Shown piece after piece: positions 17,479-27,164 of a DNA stretch of 55,269 bases. A model generated the notes under the pieces. The model was given only the letters and a program-made list of their open reading frames with translations, made no database searches and was not told the DNA's origin. Source of the stretch: Chloroflexi bacterium OHK40 (GTDB taxonomy: Bacteria; Chloroflexota; Chloroflexia; Chloroflexales; Chloroflexaceae); the NCBI GenBank assembly GCA_004367505.1, contig SFCB01000045.1, positions 1 to 55,269 on the forward strand, written 5' to 3'. A program made the translations under genes and the position numbers. How positions within the stretch are numbered: position 1 is the stretch's first letter; every line of letters starts with the position of its first letter.

Positions 17479-17613
17479 TTAGGCCATCGGCGAGCTATCG
17501 CCGATCCCATCGCCCGGCTCCACACGCGCGGCGCGCACGTGCTCCAGGAACATCAGGGCGCCGGGCGCAGCCGACACAAGCAACATCAGGGCAAGAAGAC
17601 CAAGCCAGACCAT
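17479..17613 (-). CDS. Possible single-pass membrane peptide, 44 aa
   Basis: ATG at 17613 follows GAGGTAGTGAGCCT, with a fair ribosome site. The product has one strong hydrophobic stretch (VWLGLLALMLLVSAAPGALM) and a short charged tail. I do not recognise it. No promoter or terminator is obvious, so it could be chance. Confidence 0.3.
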   Translation of the reverse strand: MVWLGLLALMLLVSAAPGALMFLEHVRAARVEPGDGIGDSSPMA

Positions 17614-17900
17614 AGGCTCACTACCTCGGGGTGCGTCCAGGGATACGCGGCATTTGTGCGACGACAGGCCGGGCCACCGCCCCTCTGAGCAAGATCCAGG
17701 CCAACGCACACAGGCGCCAGCGCCGTGTGTACTGGATGCCTGGCACGGCCCTCGCGCCATCGAGAGGCGACCTATGCTACCACAGCTCGGACGAGCGCAA
17801 GCTGATAGAAGGCTGGAATCGGCCTGAGTTACCCGCTCGTCTGAAGTTACAGTGAGGGCTGGAGACCGGGCGCCCCTGAGGAGCGACACCCGCTGGCGTC

Positions 17901-17929
17901 TTTACCGGGAACCCTGTTTGTGCTACTAT
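17901..17929 (+). promoter_or_regulatory. Promoter of the DUF1992 gene
   Basis: TTTACC (17901-17906), 17-base spacer, TACTAT (17924-17929) with TGC extension. Predicted start near 17936, then GAGGAGG and ATG 17965. Confidence 0.55.
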
Positions 17930-17964
17930 TCACATAGTTGGCACATCACCCTGAGGAGGCCCCC

Positions 17965-18435
17965 ATGAGTGATCAACCAGCCGACGGCGACGAGACCCCG
18001 CCACCACGGCGAGTTGGGCCGCGTGCCTTCGAGAGCCTGGTAGACCAGCAGATCCGCGCGGCCGAGGCGGCGGGGCTGTTCCGCAACCTGCCCGGGGCAG
18101 GCAAGCCGCTCAACCTCCGGGACGACGACGATGTGCCCGAGGAGCTACGGGCCGGCTTCCGCATGCTCAAGAGTGCGGGGTACGCTCCGCCGTGGATCGA
18201 ACTGCAGAAGAGCATCCGCGAGGAGCAGGCCGAGCTCGAAGCCTGGCTGGCACGGGTCAATCGGCGCTGGCATGGCTGCGGAGCGATCGAGCGGGCCCGG
18301 TTGCGGGCTGAGTTCGAGCAGAAGCTCCGCGATCTCAACACGCAGATGACCACCTACAACCTGATGGCTCCGCCGGCAGCGGGGCAGTTCCCCCTGTTAC
18401 AGCCGTGGCGTGAGTTGCGGAAGCTGGGGGAATAA
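17965..18435 (+). CDS. DUF1992 domain protein (DnaJ-C28-like)
   Basis: 156 aa from ATG 17965, just after GAGGAGGCCCCC. The DUF1992 core is clear: FESLVDQQIRAAEAAGLF, NLPGAGKPL and PPWIELQKSIREEQ, followed by a helical tail with YNLMAPPAAGQ. This family occurs in many bacteria and, fused to a J domain, in eukaryotes (DNAJC28); its biochemical role is unknown. Cytosolic, no membrane segment. It is monocistronic with its own promoter and a strong terminator after it. Confidence 0.9.
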   Translation: MSDQPADGDETPPPRRVGPRAFESLVDQQIRAAEAAGLFRNLPGAGKPLNLRDDDDVPEELRAGFRMLKSAGYAPPWIELQKSIREEQAELEAWLARVNRRWHGCGAIERARLRAEFEQKLRDLNTQMTTYNLMAPPAAGQFPLLQPWRELRKLGE

Positions 18436-18472
18436 GGTCAAGCCCTGGTTGATCAGGGTGCAAGGCAAACAT

Positions 18473-18503
18473 GGCGCGAAGGGGCCTGTGGCCCCTTCGC
18501 GCC
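18473..18503. terminator. Bidirectional hairpin terminator
   Basis: GGCGCGAAGGGGCC pairs perfectly over 14 bp with GGCCCCTTCGCGCC around a TGT loop. It sits between the convergent DUF1992 and gltB genes. No long T-run is seen on either side. Confidence 0.6.
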
Positions 18504-18584
18504 TTCCCATCAATGCACACCACCATACCAGGCTTGAGCTAAGATCAACCGCTGGTTGCCCCCAGAGCGCGCTACGAACGGCAC

Positions 18585-21500
18585 TCAGGCGGCCCGGGCC
18601 GTGGCCTTCGGCTCATCGACGGTGCCCTCGGCGGCATTTTCGATCCTGGCCACCGCATCGCGCGGCACAACGGCCCAGAAGCGCCCTCGGTAGTTCTCCC
18701 AGCGTGAGAGGATCTCGGCGCCGCGAGGGCTACCGGTAAGCTCAACGTGCCGGCGGAGGAGCGCCTGGATGCGGGCCTCATCACGAGATGTGAGCGGCTG
18801 CATCTCGACGAGCTGGGGGTTATAGCGCTGGGCAAAGGTGCCGGCTTCGTCGAGCACATAGGCGGTGCCGCCCGTCATCCCGGCGCCGAAATTGCGCCCG
18901 GTAGCGCCAAGGATCACCACGGTGCCACCCGTCATATACTCGCAGCCGTGGTCGCCAACGCCTTCCACAACGGCATTGGCGCCACTGTTGCGCACGGCAA
19001 AGCGCTCGCCAACCTGTCCGGCGGCATAGAGCTCGCCGCCGGTGGCGCCATAGAGCAGCGTATTGCCGGCGATGGTGTTCTCGTGCCAGGCGAAGCGGGC
19101 CCCGGGACCGGGCGTGATCGCAATCAAGCCACCGGCCATCCCCTTGCCAACATAGTCGTTGGCGTCGCCCGTGAGGTGCAACTCCATACCGGGGGCATTG
19201 AAGGCGCCGAAGCTCTGCCCAGCGCTACCGTGCAGCTTGATCACGATCGTACCGGCGGGCAATCCTTTATCGCCGTAGAGCTGGCCGATCGTACCGGCGA
19301 GGCGCGTACCGACGCTGCGGTCGCGGTTGCGGATGGCGTAGCTGAGCGTCACGGGGCCACGCGCGGCCAGGGCGCCACGAGTATCGTGCATGATCCGCTC
19401 ATTGAGGCTCTCCTCGGGGGGTAGCGGGTTACGCCGTCCGTTGTGGCGAATCTCGTTACCGGCGATCATGCGTGCGGCGCCGAGCAGCGGCGTGAGGTCG
19501 AGATCATCGGCGCCCGGCAGACCGCTGGCGCGCTGACGCAGCAGATCGGTACGGCCGATCGCCTCGTCGATCGAGCGCAGGCCATTGGCAGCGAGCAACT
19601 CGCGCACCTCCTGAGCCAGATAGCGGAAGAAGGCCATCACCATCTCGGGCTTACCGGGGAACTTGGCCCGCAAATCCTGGCGCTGGGTCGCGATGCCAAC
19701 GGGGCACGTGTTGTTGTGGCAGGCGCGAGCCATAATGCAGCCCTCCGCGACGAGGGCCGCAGTGCCGAAGGAGAACTCATCGGCACCGAGCAGGGCGGCC
19801 ACGAGCACATCGCGCCCGGTCTTCAGGCCGCCATCGGCACGCAGGCGCACCCGGGCGCGAAGCCCATTGAGCACCAGGGTTTGCTGGGTCTCGGCGAGGC
19901 CGAGCTCCCAGGGCACACCGGCATTCTTGATGCTGCTCAGGGGCGAAGCGCCCGTACCGCCGGCGTGGCCACTGATCAGGATGCAGTCGGCGTAGCCCTT
20001 GGCCACACCGGCGGCGATCGTCCCGACGCCTGCAGTGGCCACCAGCTTGACCGAGATGACGGCGTTCGGATTAGCCTGGCGCAGGTCGTAGATCAGCTGG
20101 GCCAGGTCTTCGATGCTATAGATATCGTGGTGTGGCGGCGGCGAGATCAGGGCCACACCGGGCACCGTATGGCGAATGCGGGCGATCTCCTCGTTGACCT
20201 TGTGGCCAGGGAGCTGGCCACCCTCGCCGGGCTTGGCGCCCTGGGCCATCTTAATCTGCAGCTCGCTGGCGCTGGCGAGGTACGCGGGCGTCACCCCGAA
20301 ACGCCCCGAAGCCACCTGCTTGATCCTGGAGTTGCGCTCGTCTTTGTAGCGCTCGGGAGCCTCGCCGCCCTCACCGCTGTTGGCCATGCCGCCCAGGCGA
20401 TTCATCGCGATCGAGAGCGTCTGATGGGCCTCCAGGCTGGTCGAACCGTGGCTCATGGCGGCGGTGCTGAAGCGGCGAACGATCTGCTCGATCGGCTCCA
20501 CCTCATCGAGGGGGACGGGGGGCGCAGCGGGGAGGATCTCGAGCAGATCGCGCGGCTCGGTGGGCGTACGGCTCTGAACCAGGGTCGCGTACTCGCGGTA
20601 GGCCGCGTAGCCCTCGGCGCTCACCCCGGGGCCGTGGCTATCGCCGTTGAGCGCGTGGGGGCCTTGCACCGCCTTGTGGAGCGCGTGCACCACCTGGGGG
20701 CTAAAGGCGTGGTACTCGCCGTCCTTCTTGAACTTGTAGAAGCCGGGGTGCGGGAGCGCAGCCGCGCGCCGGGCGGCTACCACCTCGCCAAAGGCCCGCC
20801 CATGGCGCGCCAGAACGTCCTGCTCGATCCTGGCGAAGCCCACGCCACCGATCCGCGAGGGAGTGCCGGTGAAGCAGCGCTCGACGAGATCCTGGTCGAG
20901 GCCGATCGCCTCGAAGATCTGGGCGCCGCAGTAGCTATCCAGGCTGGCGATGCCCATCTTCGACATCGTCTTTAGCAGGCCCTTTTCCAGGGCGTGGACG
21001 AAGTGATGCTCAGCCTCCTCGGCGAGGGTCAGCGAGCGCGGGTCATCGGCGAGCTTCTCAACGGCGCCGGCGGCCTTCTGCTTGACCGCATCGCGATCGA
21101 CGGCGAGCTGGCGCACGCTGGCGAGGGCCAGGTAGGGGTTTACGGCCTCGGCGCCATAGCCCACAAGGCAGGCAAGGTGATGCACCTCACGCAGCTCACC
21201 CGTTTCGCTGAGCAGGGAGCAGAGCGTCCGCAGGCCAGCGCGGATCAGGTGGTGATGTACCGCGCTCACGGCGAGCAAAGCGGGGATGGGCGCGCGGGCA
21301 GCATCGACGGCACGGTCGCTCACGATGACGATCGCGGCGCCAGCGCGGACGGCGGCCTCGGCCTCGCCACAAAGACGCGCGACGGCGTGGGGCAGAGCGC
21401 CCACCTCCCCAACGGGGAAGGTTGCATCAACGGTAGCAGCGCGCAGCAGCGGATCGGGGTAGGCGCGGAGGGCCGCGAGCTGGGCATCGGTGAGCACGGG

Positions 21501-23231
21501 CGAGCTAAGCTGGAGCAGATGCGCGTGCTCGGGCGTCTCCAGGAGGATGTTGTAGCGCCGGCCCACAGCCACGCTGAGCGACATGACCAACTCCTCGCGG
21601 AGCGAGTCGATCGGCGGATTGGTCACCTCGGCGAAACGCTGCTTGAAGTACTGGAAGAGCGGGCGGCCGAGCTCCAGCTGAGAGAGCACCGCCACGGGCG
21701 TATCGTCGCCCATGGAACCGACGGGCTCCTGGCCGGTGGTGGCCATAGGCTTGAGGATTACGTTAAGTTCCTCGGAGGTATAGCCGAACGCCATCTGGAG
21801 CGCTGGCAGATGAGCGCTGGGCGCCTGGAGATCAGCGGCAGTGGGGGACACCTCGGCACCATGCGCCCGGCCATCGGCAAGCTGGCGCAGATGCTGGCCG
21901 ACCCAGGCCTCGTAGGGCTGGCGGGCCGCGAGGAACTCCTTGACATCCTCATCGGTGAAGAGGCGACCGGCGACGGTATCCACGGCGATCATCTGGCCCG
22001 GGCCGAGCTTGCCCTTATGGACGATGCGCTCCTCAGCGACGGCCACAGCGCCAACCTCCGAGCCGGAGATGACGAGACCATCGTCGGTCACAATATAGCG
22101 GGCAGGCCGCAGGCCATTGCGGTCGAGGGCGGTGCCAACCACCCGGCCATCGGAGAAGGTCAGCGCGGCGGGACCATCCCACGGCTCCATAAGGCAGGCG
22201 TGGTAGCGGTAGAAAGCGCGCAGTGCGGGGCTAAGATCGCGCACCTTCTCCCAGGCCTCGGGCACAAGCATGGCCAGGGCATGGCGGATATCGCGGCCGC
22301 CGAGCACGAGCAACTCGAGCACGTTATCCAGGATCGCCGAGTCGGAGCCACGCTCGTCGAGCACGGGCGTGATCGGCGTCTCGGCCAGGAGCTCGGCTGG
22401 CAGCCAGCCCTCGGGCAACTGGAGGTTGGCGTAGCGGGCGCGCATCCAATTGATGTTGCCCTGCACCGTATTGATCTCACCGTTGTGGGAGAGCATCCGG
22501 AAAGGCTGGGCCCGCTCCCAGGTGGGGAAGGTATTGGTCGAATAGCGCTGGTGGTAGACCGCAAGGGCCGTGGTATAGGCCGGATCGCGCAAGTCGGGGT
22601 AGAAATCGGCGAGGTTCGTCCCGAGCAGCAGGCCCTTATACACGATCGTCCGGGCGGAGAGTGAGGGCACGTAGGCGGCAATGGCGTGCGTGTGGAACGC
22701 GGCCTCGATCGCCTTGCGGGCCAGGTAGAGGGTACGCTCGAAGGCCGTATCGTCGAGGCCGGCGGGGCGAGCGATGATCGCCTGGCGGATGAAGGGCATG
22801 GCCTCACGGGCGCGCTGGCCAAGGGCCTCGGGGTTGAGCGGTACGTCGCGCCAGGCGAGCACGGCCGCGCCACGGGCGGCGAGCGCCTGGGCGACGATGG
22901 TACACGCTGCGGCACGGGCGGCCTCGTCCTGCGGCAGGAAGAAGACACCTGCCGCCAGGTCGCCGGGGGCGGGGGCGACGATCCCACGGGCCTGCAACTC
23001 CCGCCGCAACAGCTCACGGGGGAGCTGAGTAAGCACACCGGCGCCATCGCCCGTCCTGGCGTCGTCGGCGACGGCGCCACGATGCTCAAGGTTGCTGAGG
23101 GCCTCCAGGGCCATCGCGAGGATGGCATGGCCGGGCTGACCGTCGATCCGGGCGACAAAGCCGATCCCGCAGGCATCGTGCTCGAAGCGCGGGTCGTACA
23201 GGCCGTGGGCGTCTCGCGGGGGGAGATGCAT
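18585..23231 (-). CDS. gltB: Glutamate synthase large subunit
   Basis: 1548 aa, full length. The enzyme makes glutamate from glutamine and 2-oxoglutarate. ATG 23231 is chosen because GAGGTGG precedes it and it puts the class II amidotransferase Cys at position 21 (FEHDACGIGFVA), to be exposed by propeptide cleavage. The order is glutaminase domain (FRMLSHNGEINT near 235), central domain, FMN domain (ISGHAGGTGASP), the 3Fe-4S motif in CIMARACHNNTCPVGIATQ, and the C-terminal GXGXG beta-helix. No gltD small subunit lies next to it, so the electron source is elsewhere (a distant gltD or ferredoxin). Transcription should start at the consensus promoter 335 bases upstream and pass a leader terminator. 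Confidence 0.97.
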   Translation of the reverse strand: MHLPPRDAHGLYDPRFEHDACGIGFVARIDGQPGHAILAMALEALSNLEHRGAVADDARTGDGAGVLTQLPRELLRRELQARGIVAPAPGDLAAGVFFLPQDEAARAAACTIVAQALAARGAAVLAWRDVPLNPEALGQRAREAMPFIRQAIIARPAGLDDTAFERTLYLARKAIEAAFHTHAIAAYVPSLSARTIVYKGLLLGTNLADFYPDLRDPAYTTALAVYHQRYSTNTFPTWERAQPFRMLSHNGEINTVQGNINWMRARYANLQLPEGWLPAELLAETPITPVLDERGSDSAILDNVLELLVLGGRDIRHALAMLVPEAWEKVRDLSPALRAFYRYHACLMEPWDGPAALTFSDGRVVGTALDRNGLRPARYIVTDDGLVISGSEVGAVAVAEERIVHKGKLGPGQMIAVDTVAGRLFTDEDVKEFLAARQPYEAWVGQHLRQLADGRAHGAEVSPTAADLQAPSAHLPALQMAFGYTSEELNVILKPMATTGQEPVGSMGDDTPVAVLSQLELGRPLFQYFKQRFAEVTNPPIDSLREELVMSLSVAVGRRYNILLETPEHAHLLQLSSPVLTDAQLAALRAYPDPLLRAATVDATFPVGEVGALPHAVARLCGEAEAAVRAGAAIVIVSDRAVDAARAPIPALLAVSAVHHHLIRAGLRTLCSLLSETGELREVHHLACLVGYGAEAVNPYLALASVRQLAVDRDAVKQKAAGAVEKLADDPRSLTLAEEAEHHFVHALEKGLLKTMSKMGIASLDSYCGAQIFEAIGLDQDLVERCFTGTPSRIGGVGFARIEQDVLARHGRAFGEVVAARRAAALPHPGFYKFKKDGEYHAFSPQVVHALHKAVQGPHALNGDSHGPGVSAEGYAAYREYATLVQSRTPTEPRDLLEILPAAPPVPLDEVEPIEQIVRRFSTAAMSHGSTSLEAHQTLSIAMNRLGGMANSGEGGEAPERYKDERNSRIKQVASGRFGVTPAYLASASELQIKMAQGAKPGEGGQLPGHKVNEEIARIRHTVPGVALISPPPHHDIYSIEDLAQLIYDLRQANPNAVISVKLVATAGVGTIAAGVAKGYADCILISGHAGGTGASPLSSIKNAGVPWELGLAETQQTLVLNGLRARVRLRADGGLKTGRDVLVAALLGADEFSFGTAALVAEGCIMARACHNNTCPVGIATQRQDLRAKFPGKPEMVMAFFRYLAQEVRELLAANGLRSIDEAIGRTDLLRQRASGLPGADDLDLTPLLGAARMIAGNEIRHNGRRNPLPPEESLNERIMHDTRGALAARGPVTLSYAIRNRDRSVGTRLAGTIGQLYGDKGLPAGTIVIKLHGSAGQSFGAFNAPGMELHLTGDANDYVGKGMAGGLIAITPGPGARFAWHENTIAGNTLLYGATGGELYAAGQVGERFAVRNSGANAVVEGVGDHGCEYMTGGTVVILGATGRNFGAGMTGGTAYVLDEAGTFAQRYNPQLVEMQPLTSRDEARIQALLRRHVELTGSPRGAEILSRWENYRGRFWAVVPRDAVARIENAAEGTVDEPKATARAA

Positions 23232-23559
23232 CGCGTACCACCTCAAAACAGTACTTGAAACGGCAGACGCTCGCCGCGCCCTCAGGGGGCTGAGGGTGGG
23301 GCGAGCGCCATTCTCGGATATAGCCGCCACGGGGGCGGATACGGGTGCGGCCCCCACGGCGCTGCGGCGCGCCGGCGGAGGCTGGTTCGGGCGATCGGGC
23401 GCCCGTCCGGCCGGGAGGGCCGGGGGAGCGGGCCTGGAAGAACACCGCGGGCCGAAAGGAAGACCGGATGCGAAAAAGCGCCCCTGAGCTCCAGTCGTTG
23501 AGCGTCAGGCGGCGTCGTTGCGCTCCGCGCGCTTCTGGGTTAAGCGCAAGTTGGTATTG
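23232..23559 (-). other. Long structured 5' leader of gltB
   Basis: About 328 bases between the predicted start site and ATG 23231. It begins with competing short hairpins (TTGCGCT 23549-23543 with AGCGCAA 23524-23518, or GCGCTT with AAGCGC inside it). An intrinsic terminator follows, then about 240 GC-rich bases. I do not recognise a known riboswitch class. No leader peptide rich in one amino acid was found. Confidence 0.55.
23473..23514 (-). terminator. Intrinsic terminator inside the gltB leader (candidate attenuator)
   Basis: Read on the minus strand, CGCC-g-CCTGA-c-GCTC pairs with GAGC-TCAGG-GGCG (13 pairs, two one-base bulges, 8-base loop) and is followed at once by CTTTTT. It lies about 45 bases after the predicted start site and 240 bases before gltB, with no other minus-strand gene for it to end. 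Confidence 0.65.
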
Positions 23560-23565
23560 ACGGGT

Positions 23566-23595
23566 ACTATACCGTACCTGTCTAAGTTCTGTCAA
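23566..23595 (-). promoter_or_regulatory. Promoter of gltB
   Basis: On the minus strand a perfect TTGACA (23595-23590), an 18-base spacer and TATAGT (23571-23566). Confidence 0.75.
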
Positions 23596-23651
23596 GCCTA
23601 TTTGTATATTTTATCCAAGGGGCGGCCTTCAGCGCTGCCAGCGAAGGCCCA

Positions 23652-23660
23652 TGGTAGAAT
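23652..23660 (+). promoter_or_regulatory. Extended -10 promoter, near-leaderless
   Basis: TGG then TAGAAT at 23655-23660. ATG 23670 lies 9 bases past the box with no ribosome site between. Confidence 0.4.
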
Positions 23661-23669
23661 GGCGACGCC

Positions 23670-25124
23670 ATGCAACCGCCACGGATCGCCTACTGCTCGC
23701 CGGTGAACCCGGCCTCGACGGGCATCTCCGACTATTCGGAGGAGTTGCTGCCCTACCTGGGGCAGTATGCGGCGATCACGCTCTTTGTGGAAGATGGGCT
23801 GCGCCCATCCAACCCACGGCTCGCCGAGCACCTGGAGGTGCTGCCGCTGCGACGACTGGAACGCGAGCTACGGCGCCGGCGCTATGACGGGATCGTCTAC
23901 CATCTTGGCAACAGCCCGGCCCATGCGGGCATCTGGCGAGCGGCCCAGCGCCTGCCGGGCGTGGTGGTCCTGCACGATTTTGTGCTGCACCACTTTATGC
24001 TCTGGTACGCGGCCAATGTCGAGCACGACATCCAGCGCTATGTGCGGGCGATGGGCGAGCGCTACGGTGAGGCAGGCGCCCACATGGCCCAACTGATGAT
24101 CCGCTCGCGCTTTACCGACGCCGCCTTCGATTTTCCCTGCTGCGAGCCAGCGCTGGAGGCCGCCCGCGGGCTGATCACCCATAGCCGCTACGTCCAGGCG
24201 CGAGCCGCCACTATCCGGCCCGAGCTGCCGTCGGCGGTGGTGCCCATGGGCGTGCCGCTCCCGCCACTGATCGACCGGGCCACGGCCCGCGCCGGGTTGG
24301 GCCTACCGCCGGAGGCACCCGTACTCGCTAGCTTCGGCCACATCAATGCCTGGAAGCGGGTTGAGTCCACTCTGCGGGCACTGGCTACCCTCCGCGCCGA
24401 AGGCCACGACGCTCGTTACATTCTGGTTGGGAGCGTCTCCCCCAACTACGACCTGCGAGGCCTGATCGCTCGAACCCGCCTCGGGGATGCAGTAACGGTG
24501 ACCGGCTACGCGCCACGCGAGCAGTTCGAGGCCTATGTCGCGGCTGCCGATCTCTGTGTCAACCTGCGTTACCCCACCGGCGGCGAGACGAGCGCGAGCC
24601 TGCTGCGTCTGCTTGGCGCCGGACGCCCCACCCTCGTGAGCGCCGTTGGCTCCTTCGCCGAGCTCCCCCCCGGCGTAGCCGCCCAGGTAGACCCCGGGCC
24701 CGCCGAGGGTGAGCAGATCCTCGCCTACTGTCAGTTGTTGCTGGGCCGGCCGGAGCTCGCCGCCGCCCTGGGGGCTCGAGCCCGCGCCTACGTGGCCGCC
24801 GAGCACAGCCTTGAGCGGGCGGCCCTCGGCTACGCCCGCTTTCTCGCCCGGCTCTACGGCTGGCCAGCGCTCGCGCGCTACCATGAGCAACCGCTGTGGA
24901 CGCTGGAGGAGCGCGCGCACCGAGGGGAAGGCAGGCCAGGCGCAGCGGCAGCCGGAGGGGTGAACGCCAGCGCCCCGGGCGAACGCCGCGCGGCGAGCCA
25001 GGTACTCGCGCCAGCCGAACCGCTCATCGGCGGCGCCGCGCGCGCGGCGGCGGAGCTCGGGCTCACCGAGGACGACACCCCACTACTGGTGGCCGTAGCG
25101 CGGCGCATCGGCGAGCTCCAGTAG
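23670..25124 (+). CDS. Glycosyltransferase family 4 protein
   Basis: 484 aa. The N-terminal start RIAYCSPVNPASTGISDYSEELLPYL is typical of GT4 enzymes that bind their acceptor with a GIxxY loop. The C-terminal donor domain has VLASFGHINAWKRVE, ILVGSVSPNYDL and CVNLRYPTGGETSASLLRLLGAGRPTLVS, where the usual EGFG is replaced by GGETS, as in one large GT4 branch. A tail beyond residue 405 is Ala/Gly-rich and probably disordered, ending with a short helix. The acceptor is unknown. It stands alone, divergent from gltB and convergent with pgm; the start is ATG 23670, supported by the promoter 9 bases upstream. Confidence 0.85.
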   Translation: MQPPRIAYCSPVNPASTGISDYSEELLPYLGQYAAITLFVEDGLRPSNPRLAEHLEVLPLRRLERELRRRRYDGIVYHLGNSPAHAGIWRAAQRLPGVVVLHDFVLHHFMLWYAANVEHDIQRYVRAMGERYGEAGAHMAQLMIRSRFTDAAFDFPCCEPALEAARGLITHSRYVQARAATIRPELPSAVVPMGVPLPPLIDRATARAGLGLPPEAPVLASFGHINAWKRVESTLRALATLRAEGHDARYILVGSVSPNYDLRGLIARTRLGDAVTVTGYAPREQFEAYVAAADLCVNLRYPTGGETSASLLRLLGAGRPTLVSAVGSFAELPPGVAAQVDPGPAEGEQILAYCQLLLGRPELAAALGARARAYVAAEHSLERAALGYARFLARLYGWPALARYHEQPLWTLEERAHRGEGRPGAAAAGGVNASAPGERRAASQVLAPAEPLIGGAARAAAELGLTEDDTPLLVAVARRIGELQ

Positions 25125-25357
25125 AGCGCCTGCGCATCCCGGATCGGCGTGATGGCACCCCATGCGCTCAACACCCACATCCTGCTCCGCCGCGCCTGGC
25201 GCGGGGACTGGCGCGCGGTGGGGCAGACACCGGACCGTGCACGGCCAATCGGGACCCTACGCGCAGCGGCAAGCGGAACGGTTGCGTATGGAACCAGACC
25301 GGCAGATAGCGGCGCGCTACGCTTCCAAACCAGCCGCGTCGAGGCCAGCGGAGCGGC

Positions 25358-27010
25358 TCACACCCCGGCGGCGGCGAGGGCCGTCGCGACGATCGCCTGA
25401 GCCTCGGCCTGGATCGCCGCCAGGTGCGCCTCACCCTTGAAGCTCTCCGCGTAGATCTTGTAGATGTGCTCGGTACCGGAGGGGCGTGCCGCGAACCAGC
25501 CATTCTCCGCCACAACCTTGAGCCCACCGATCGGCGCATTGTTGCCCGGCGCGCGGGTAAGCTTCGCCGTGATCGGCTCGCCGGCGAGCTCGCTAGCCGC
25601 CACCAGTTCCGGAGAAAGGTTGCTCAGCGCCGCCTTCTGGGCCGGAGTAGCCGGCGCATCCATCCGCGCGTAGACCGAGCGGCCGAACTGCTCCTCCAGG
25701 GCCCGGTAGTGCTCCCCGGGGTCTCGCCCCGTCACGGCCGTGATCTCGGCGGCCAGCAGGTCGAGGATGATCCCATCCTTGTCGGTCGTCCAGACGGTAC
25801 CATCGCGGCGAAGGAACGAAGCGCCGGCACTCTCTTCACCCCCAAAGCCGAAGGAACCGTCCAGCAAGCCGTCCACAAACCACTTGAAGCCCACAGGCAC
25901 CTCGGCGAGACGGCGGCCCAGATGCGCGGCAACGCGGTCGATGATCGAACTGGAGACCAGCGTCTTGCCTACAGCCGCGTCGGGGCGCCAGGCGGGGCGG
26001 TGCTGGAAGAGGTACCAGACTGCCACCGCAAGGTAGTGGTTGGGGTTCATCAGGCCCACACTGGGCGTGACAATCCCGTGCCGATCGCTATCGGGGTCGT
26101 TGCCAAAGGCGATCGCGAAACGGTCTTTGAGGTCGATCAGCCCGGCCATCGCAGCGGGTGACGAGCAATCCATGCGGATCTTGCCGTCCTTGTCCACACG
26201 CATGAAGGCAAAGGTGGGATCCACCGCATCGTTCACCACGGTCAGATCGAGCCCGTAGCGCTCGGCGATCGGCGCCCAGTAGGGCAACGAAGCGCCGCCC
26301 ATCGGGTCGACGCCAATGCGCAGGCCGGCAGCGGCGATCGCCTCCATGTCGATCACCCGGGCCAGATCCTCCACGTAGGGGCCAACATAATCGTGCTGGA
26401 TAGTCGTCTCGGCGGCCAGGGCGCGCCGCAGCGGCATGCGGCGCACCTCGCGCAGCCCGGCGAGGAGCAACTGGTTCGCGCGGTCCTGCACCCACTTCGT
26501 GGTGCTGGTATCGGCCGGGCCGCCGGAGGGTGGGTTGTACTTAAAACCGCCGTCTTCGGGCGGATTGTGGGAAGGGGTGATCACCACGCCATCGGCCAGG
26601 CCGGCGCTGCGACCGCGATTATAGCTAAGGATGGCATGGGAGACGGCGGGGGTAGGGGTATAGCCCAGACCGGCCTGGACGCAGAGCGTCACGCCGTTGG
26701 CGGCGAAGACCTCGATCGCCGTAGCGAGCGCGGGCTCGGAGAGTGCGTGGGTATCCATGCCCAGGTAGAGCGGCCCGCTGATGGCCTGGGCCTGGCGCCA
26801 CTCACAGATCGCCTGGCAGATGGCGAGGATATGATCCTCGTTGAAAGAAACCTGCAGCGACGAGCCACGATGGCCCGAGGTGCCGAAGGCAACCTGCTGC
26901 ACGGGGATCGTGGCATCGGGCTTGTCGGTGTAGTACGCAGAGACGAGCCGGGGAACGTTGATCAGCAGCTCACGGGGCGCCGGAAGACCGGCCAGCGGGT
27001 GAGTGGCCAT
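25358..27010 (-). CDS. pgm: Alpha-D-glucose phosphate phosphoglucomutase
   Basis: 550 aa, full length for the bacterial Pgm family. It interconverts glucose-1-phosphate and glucose-6-phosphate, feeding nucleotide sugars for polysaccharide and glycogen. ATG 27010 is chosen over upstream starts because GCAGGAGTTCTCC precedes it and [12 protein letters not shown] matches the usual N-terminus. FGTSGHRG lies near residue 45; the catalytic phosphoserine loop is [23 protein letters not shown] near 145-165; the metal loop is [11 protein letters not shown] near 305; the sugar loop GGEESAG near 390; and the phosphate-binding [12 protein letters not shown] near the end. All key motifs are present. Confidence 0.96.
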   Translation of the reverse strand: MATHPLAGLPAPRELLINVPRLVSAYYTDKPDATIPVQQVAFGTSGHRGSSLQVSFNEDHILAICQAICEWRQAQAISGPLYLGMDTHALSEPALATAIEVFAANGVTLCVQAGLGYTPTPAVSHAILSYNRGRSAGLADGVVITPSHNPPEDGGFKYNPPSGGPADTSTTKWVQDRANQLLLAGLREVRRMPLRRALAAETTIQHDYVGPYVEDLARVIDMEAIAAAGLRIGVDPMGGASLPYWAPIAERYGLDLTVVNDAVDPTFAFMRVDKDGKIRMDCSSPAAMAGLIDLKDRFAIAFGNDPDSDRHGIVTPSVGLMNPNHYLAVAVWYLFQHRPAWRPDAAVGKTLVSSSIIDRVAAHLGRRLAEVPVGFKWFVDGLLDGSFGFGGEESAGASFLRRDGTVWTTDKDGIILDLLAAEITAVTGRDPGEHYRALEEQFGRSVYARMDAPATPAQKAALSNLSPELVAASELAGEPITAKLTRAPGNNAPIGGLKVVAENGWFAARPSGTEHIYKIYAESFKGEAHLAAIQAEAQAIVATALAAAGV

Positions 27011-27164
27011 GGAGAACTCCTGCTCAGGCGTGTGCCGAGGGCTCTCGGGTGCGTAACACTGGAAGTGCCCGTACGGTAGCACGAGAGCGCTGGGCCGTCA
27101 ATGCGGAACCGCTGGCACGTGCCGAACGTGGCTGCGCGGACGGCCCCCGCCAGATAGGAAGAGA

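Larger units (their letters stand above)
17304..17964. other. Intergenic between the polysaccharide operon and DUF1992 gene
   Basis: About 660 bases. It holds the promoter of the minus-strand operon (17360-17387), a possible 44-codon minus-strand ORF (17479-17613) and the plus-strand promoter of the next gene (17901-17929). Nothing else convincing. Confidence 0.6.

Noticed and set aside
19443-22664. Two long plus-strand ORFs (510 and 556 codons) opposite gltB
   Set aside because: They are frame shadows caused by high G/C at third positions of gltB; compositions are Gly/Ala/His-rich without any domain, and no ribosome sites precede them.
23232-23250. T-box-like GAGGTGGTACGCG just before gltB
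   Set aside because: It resembles the T-box sequence, but it lies after, not before, the leader terminator, no stem I or specifier loop was seen, and GAGGTGG is simply the ribosome site.
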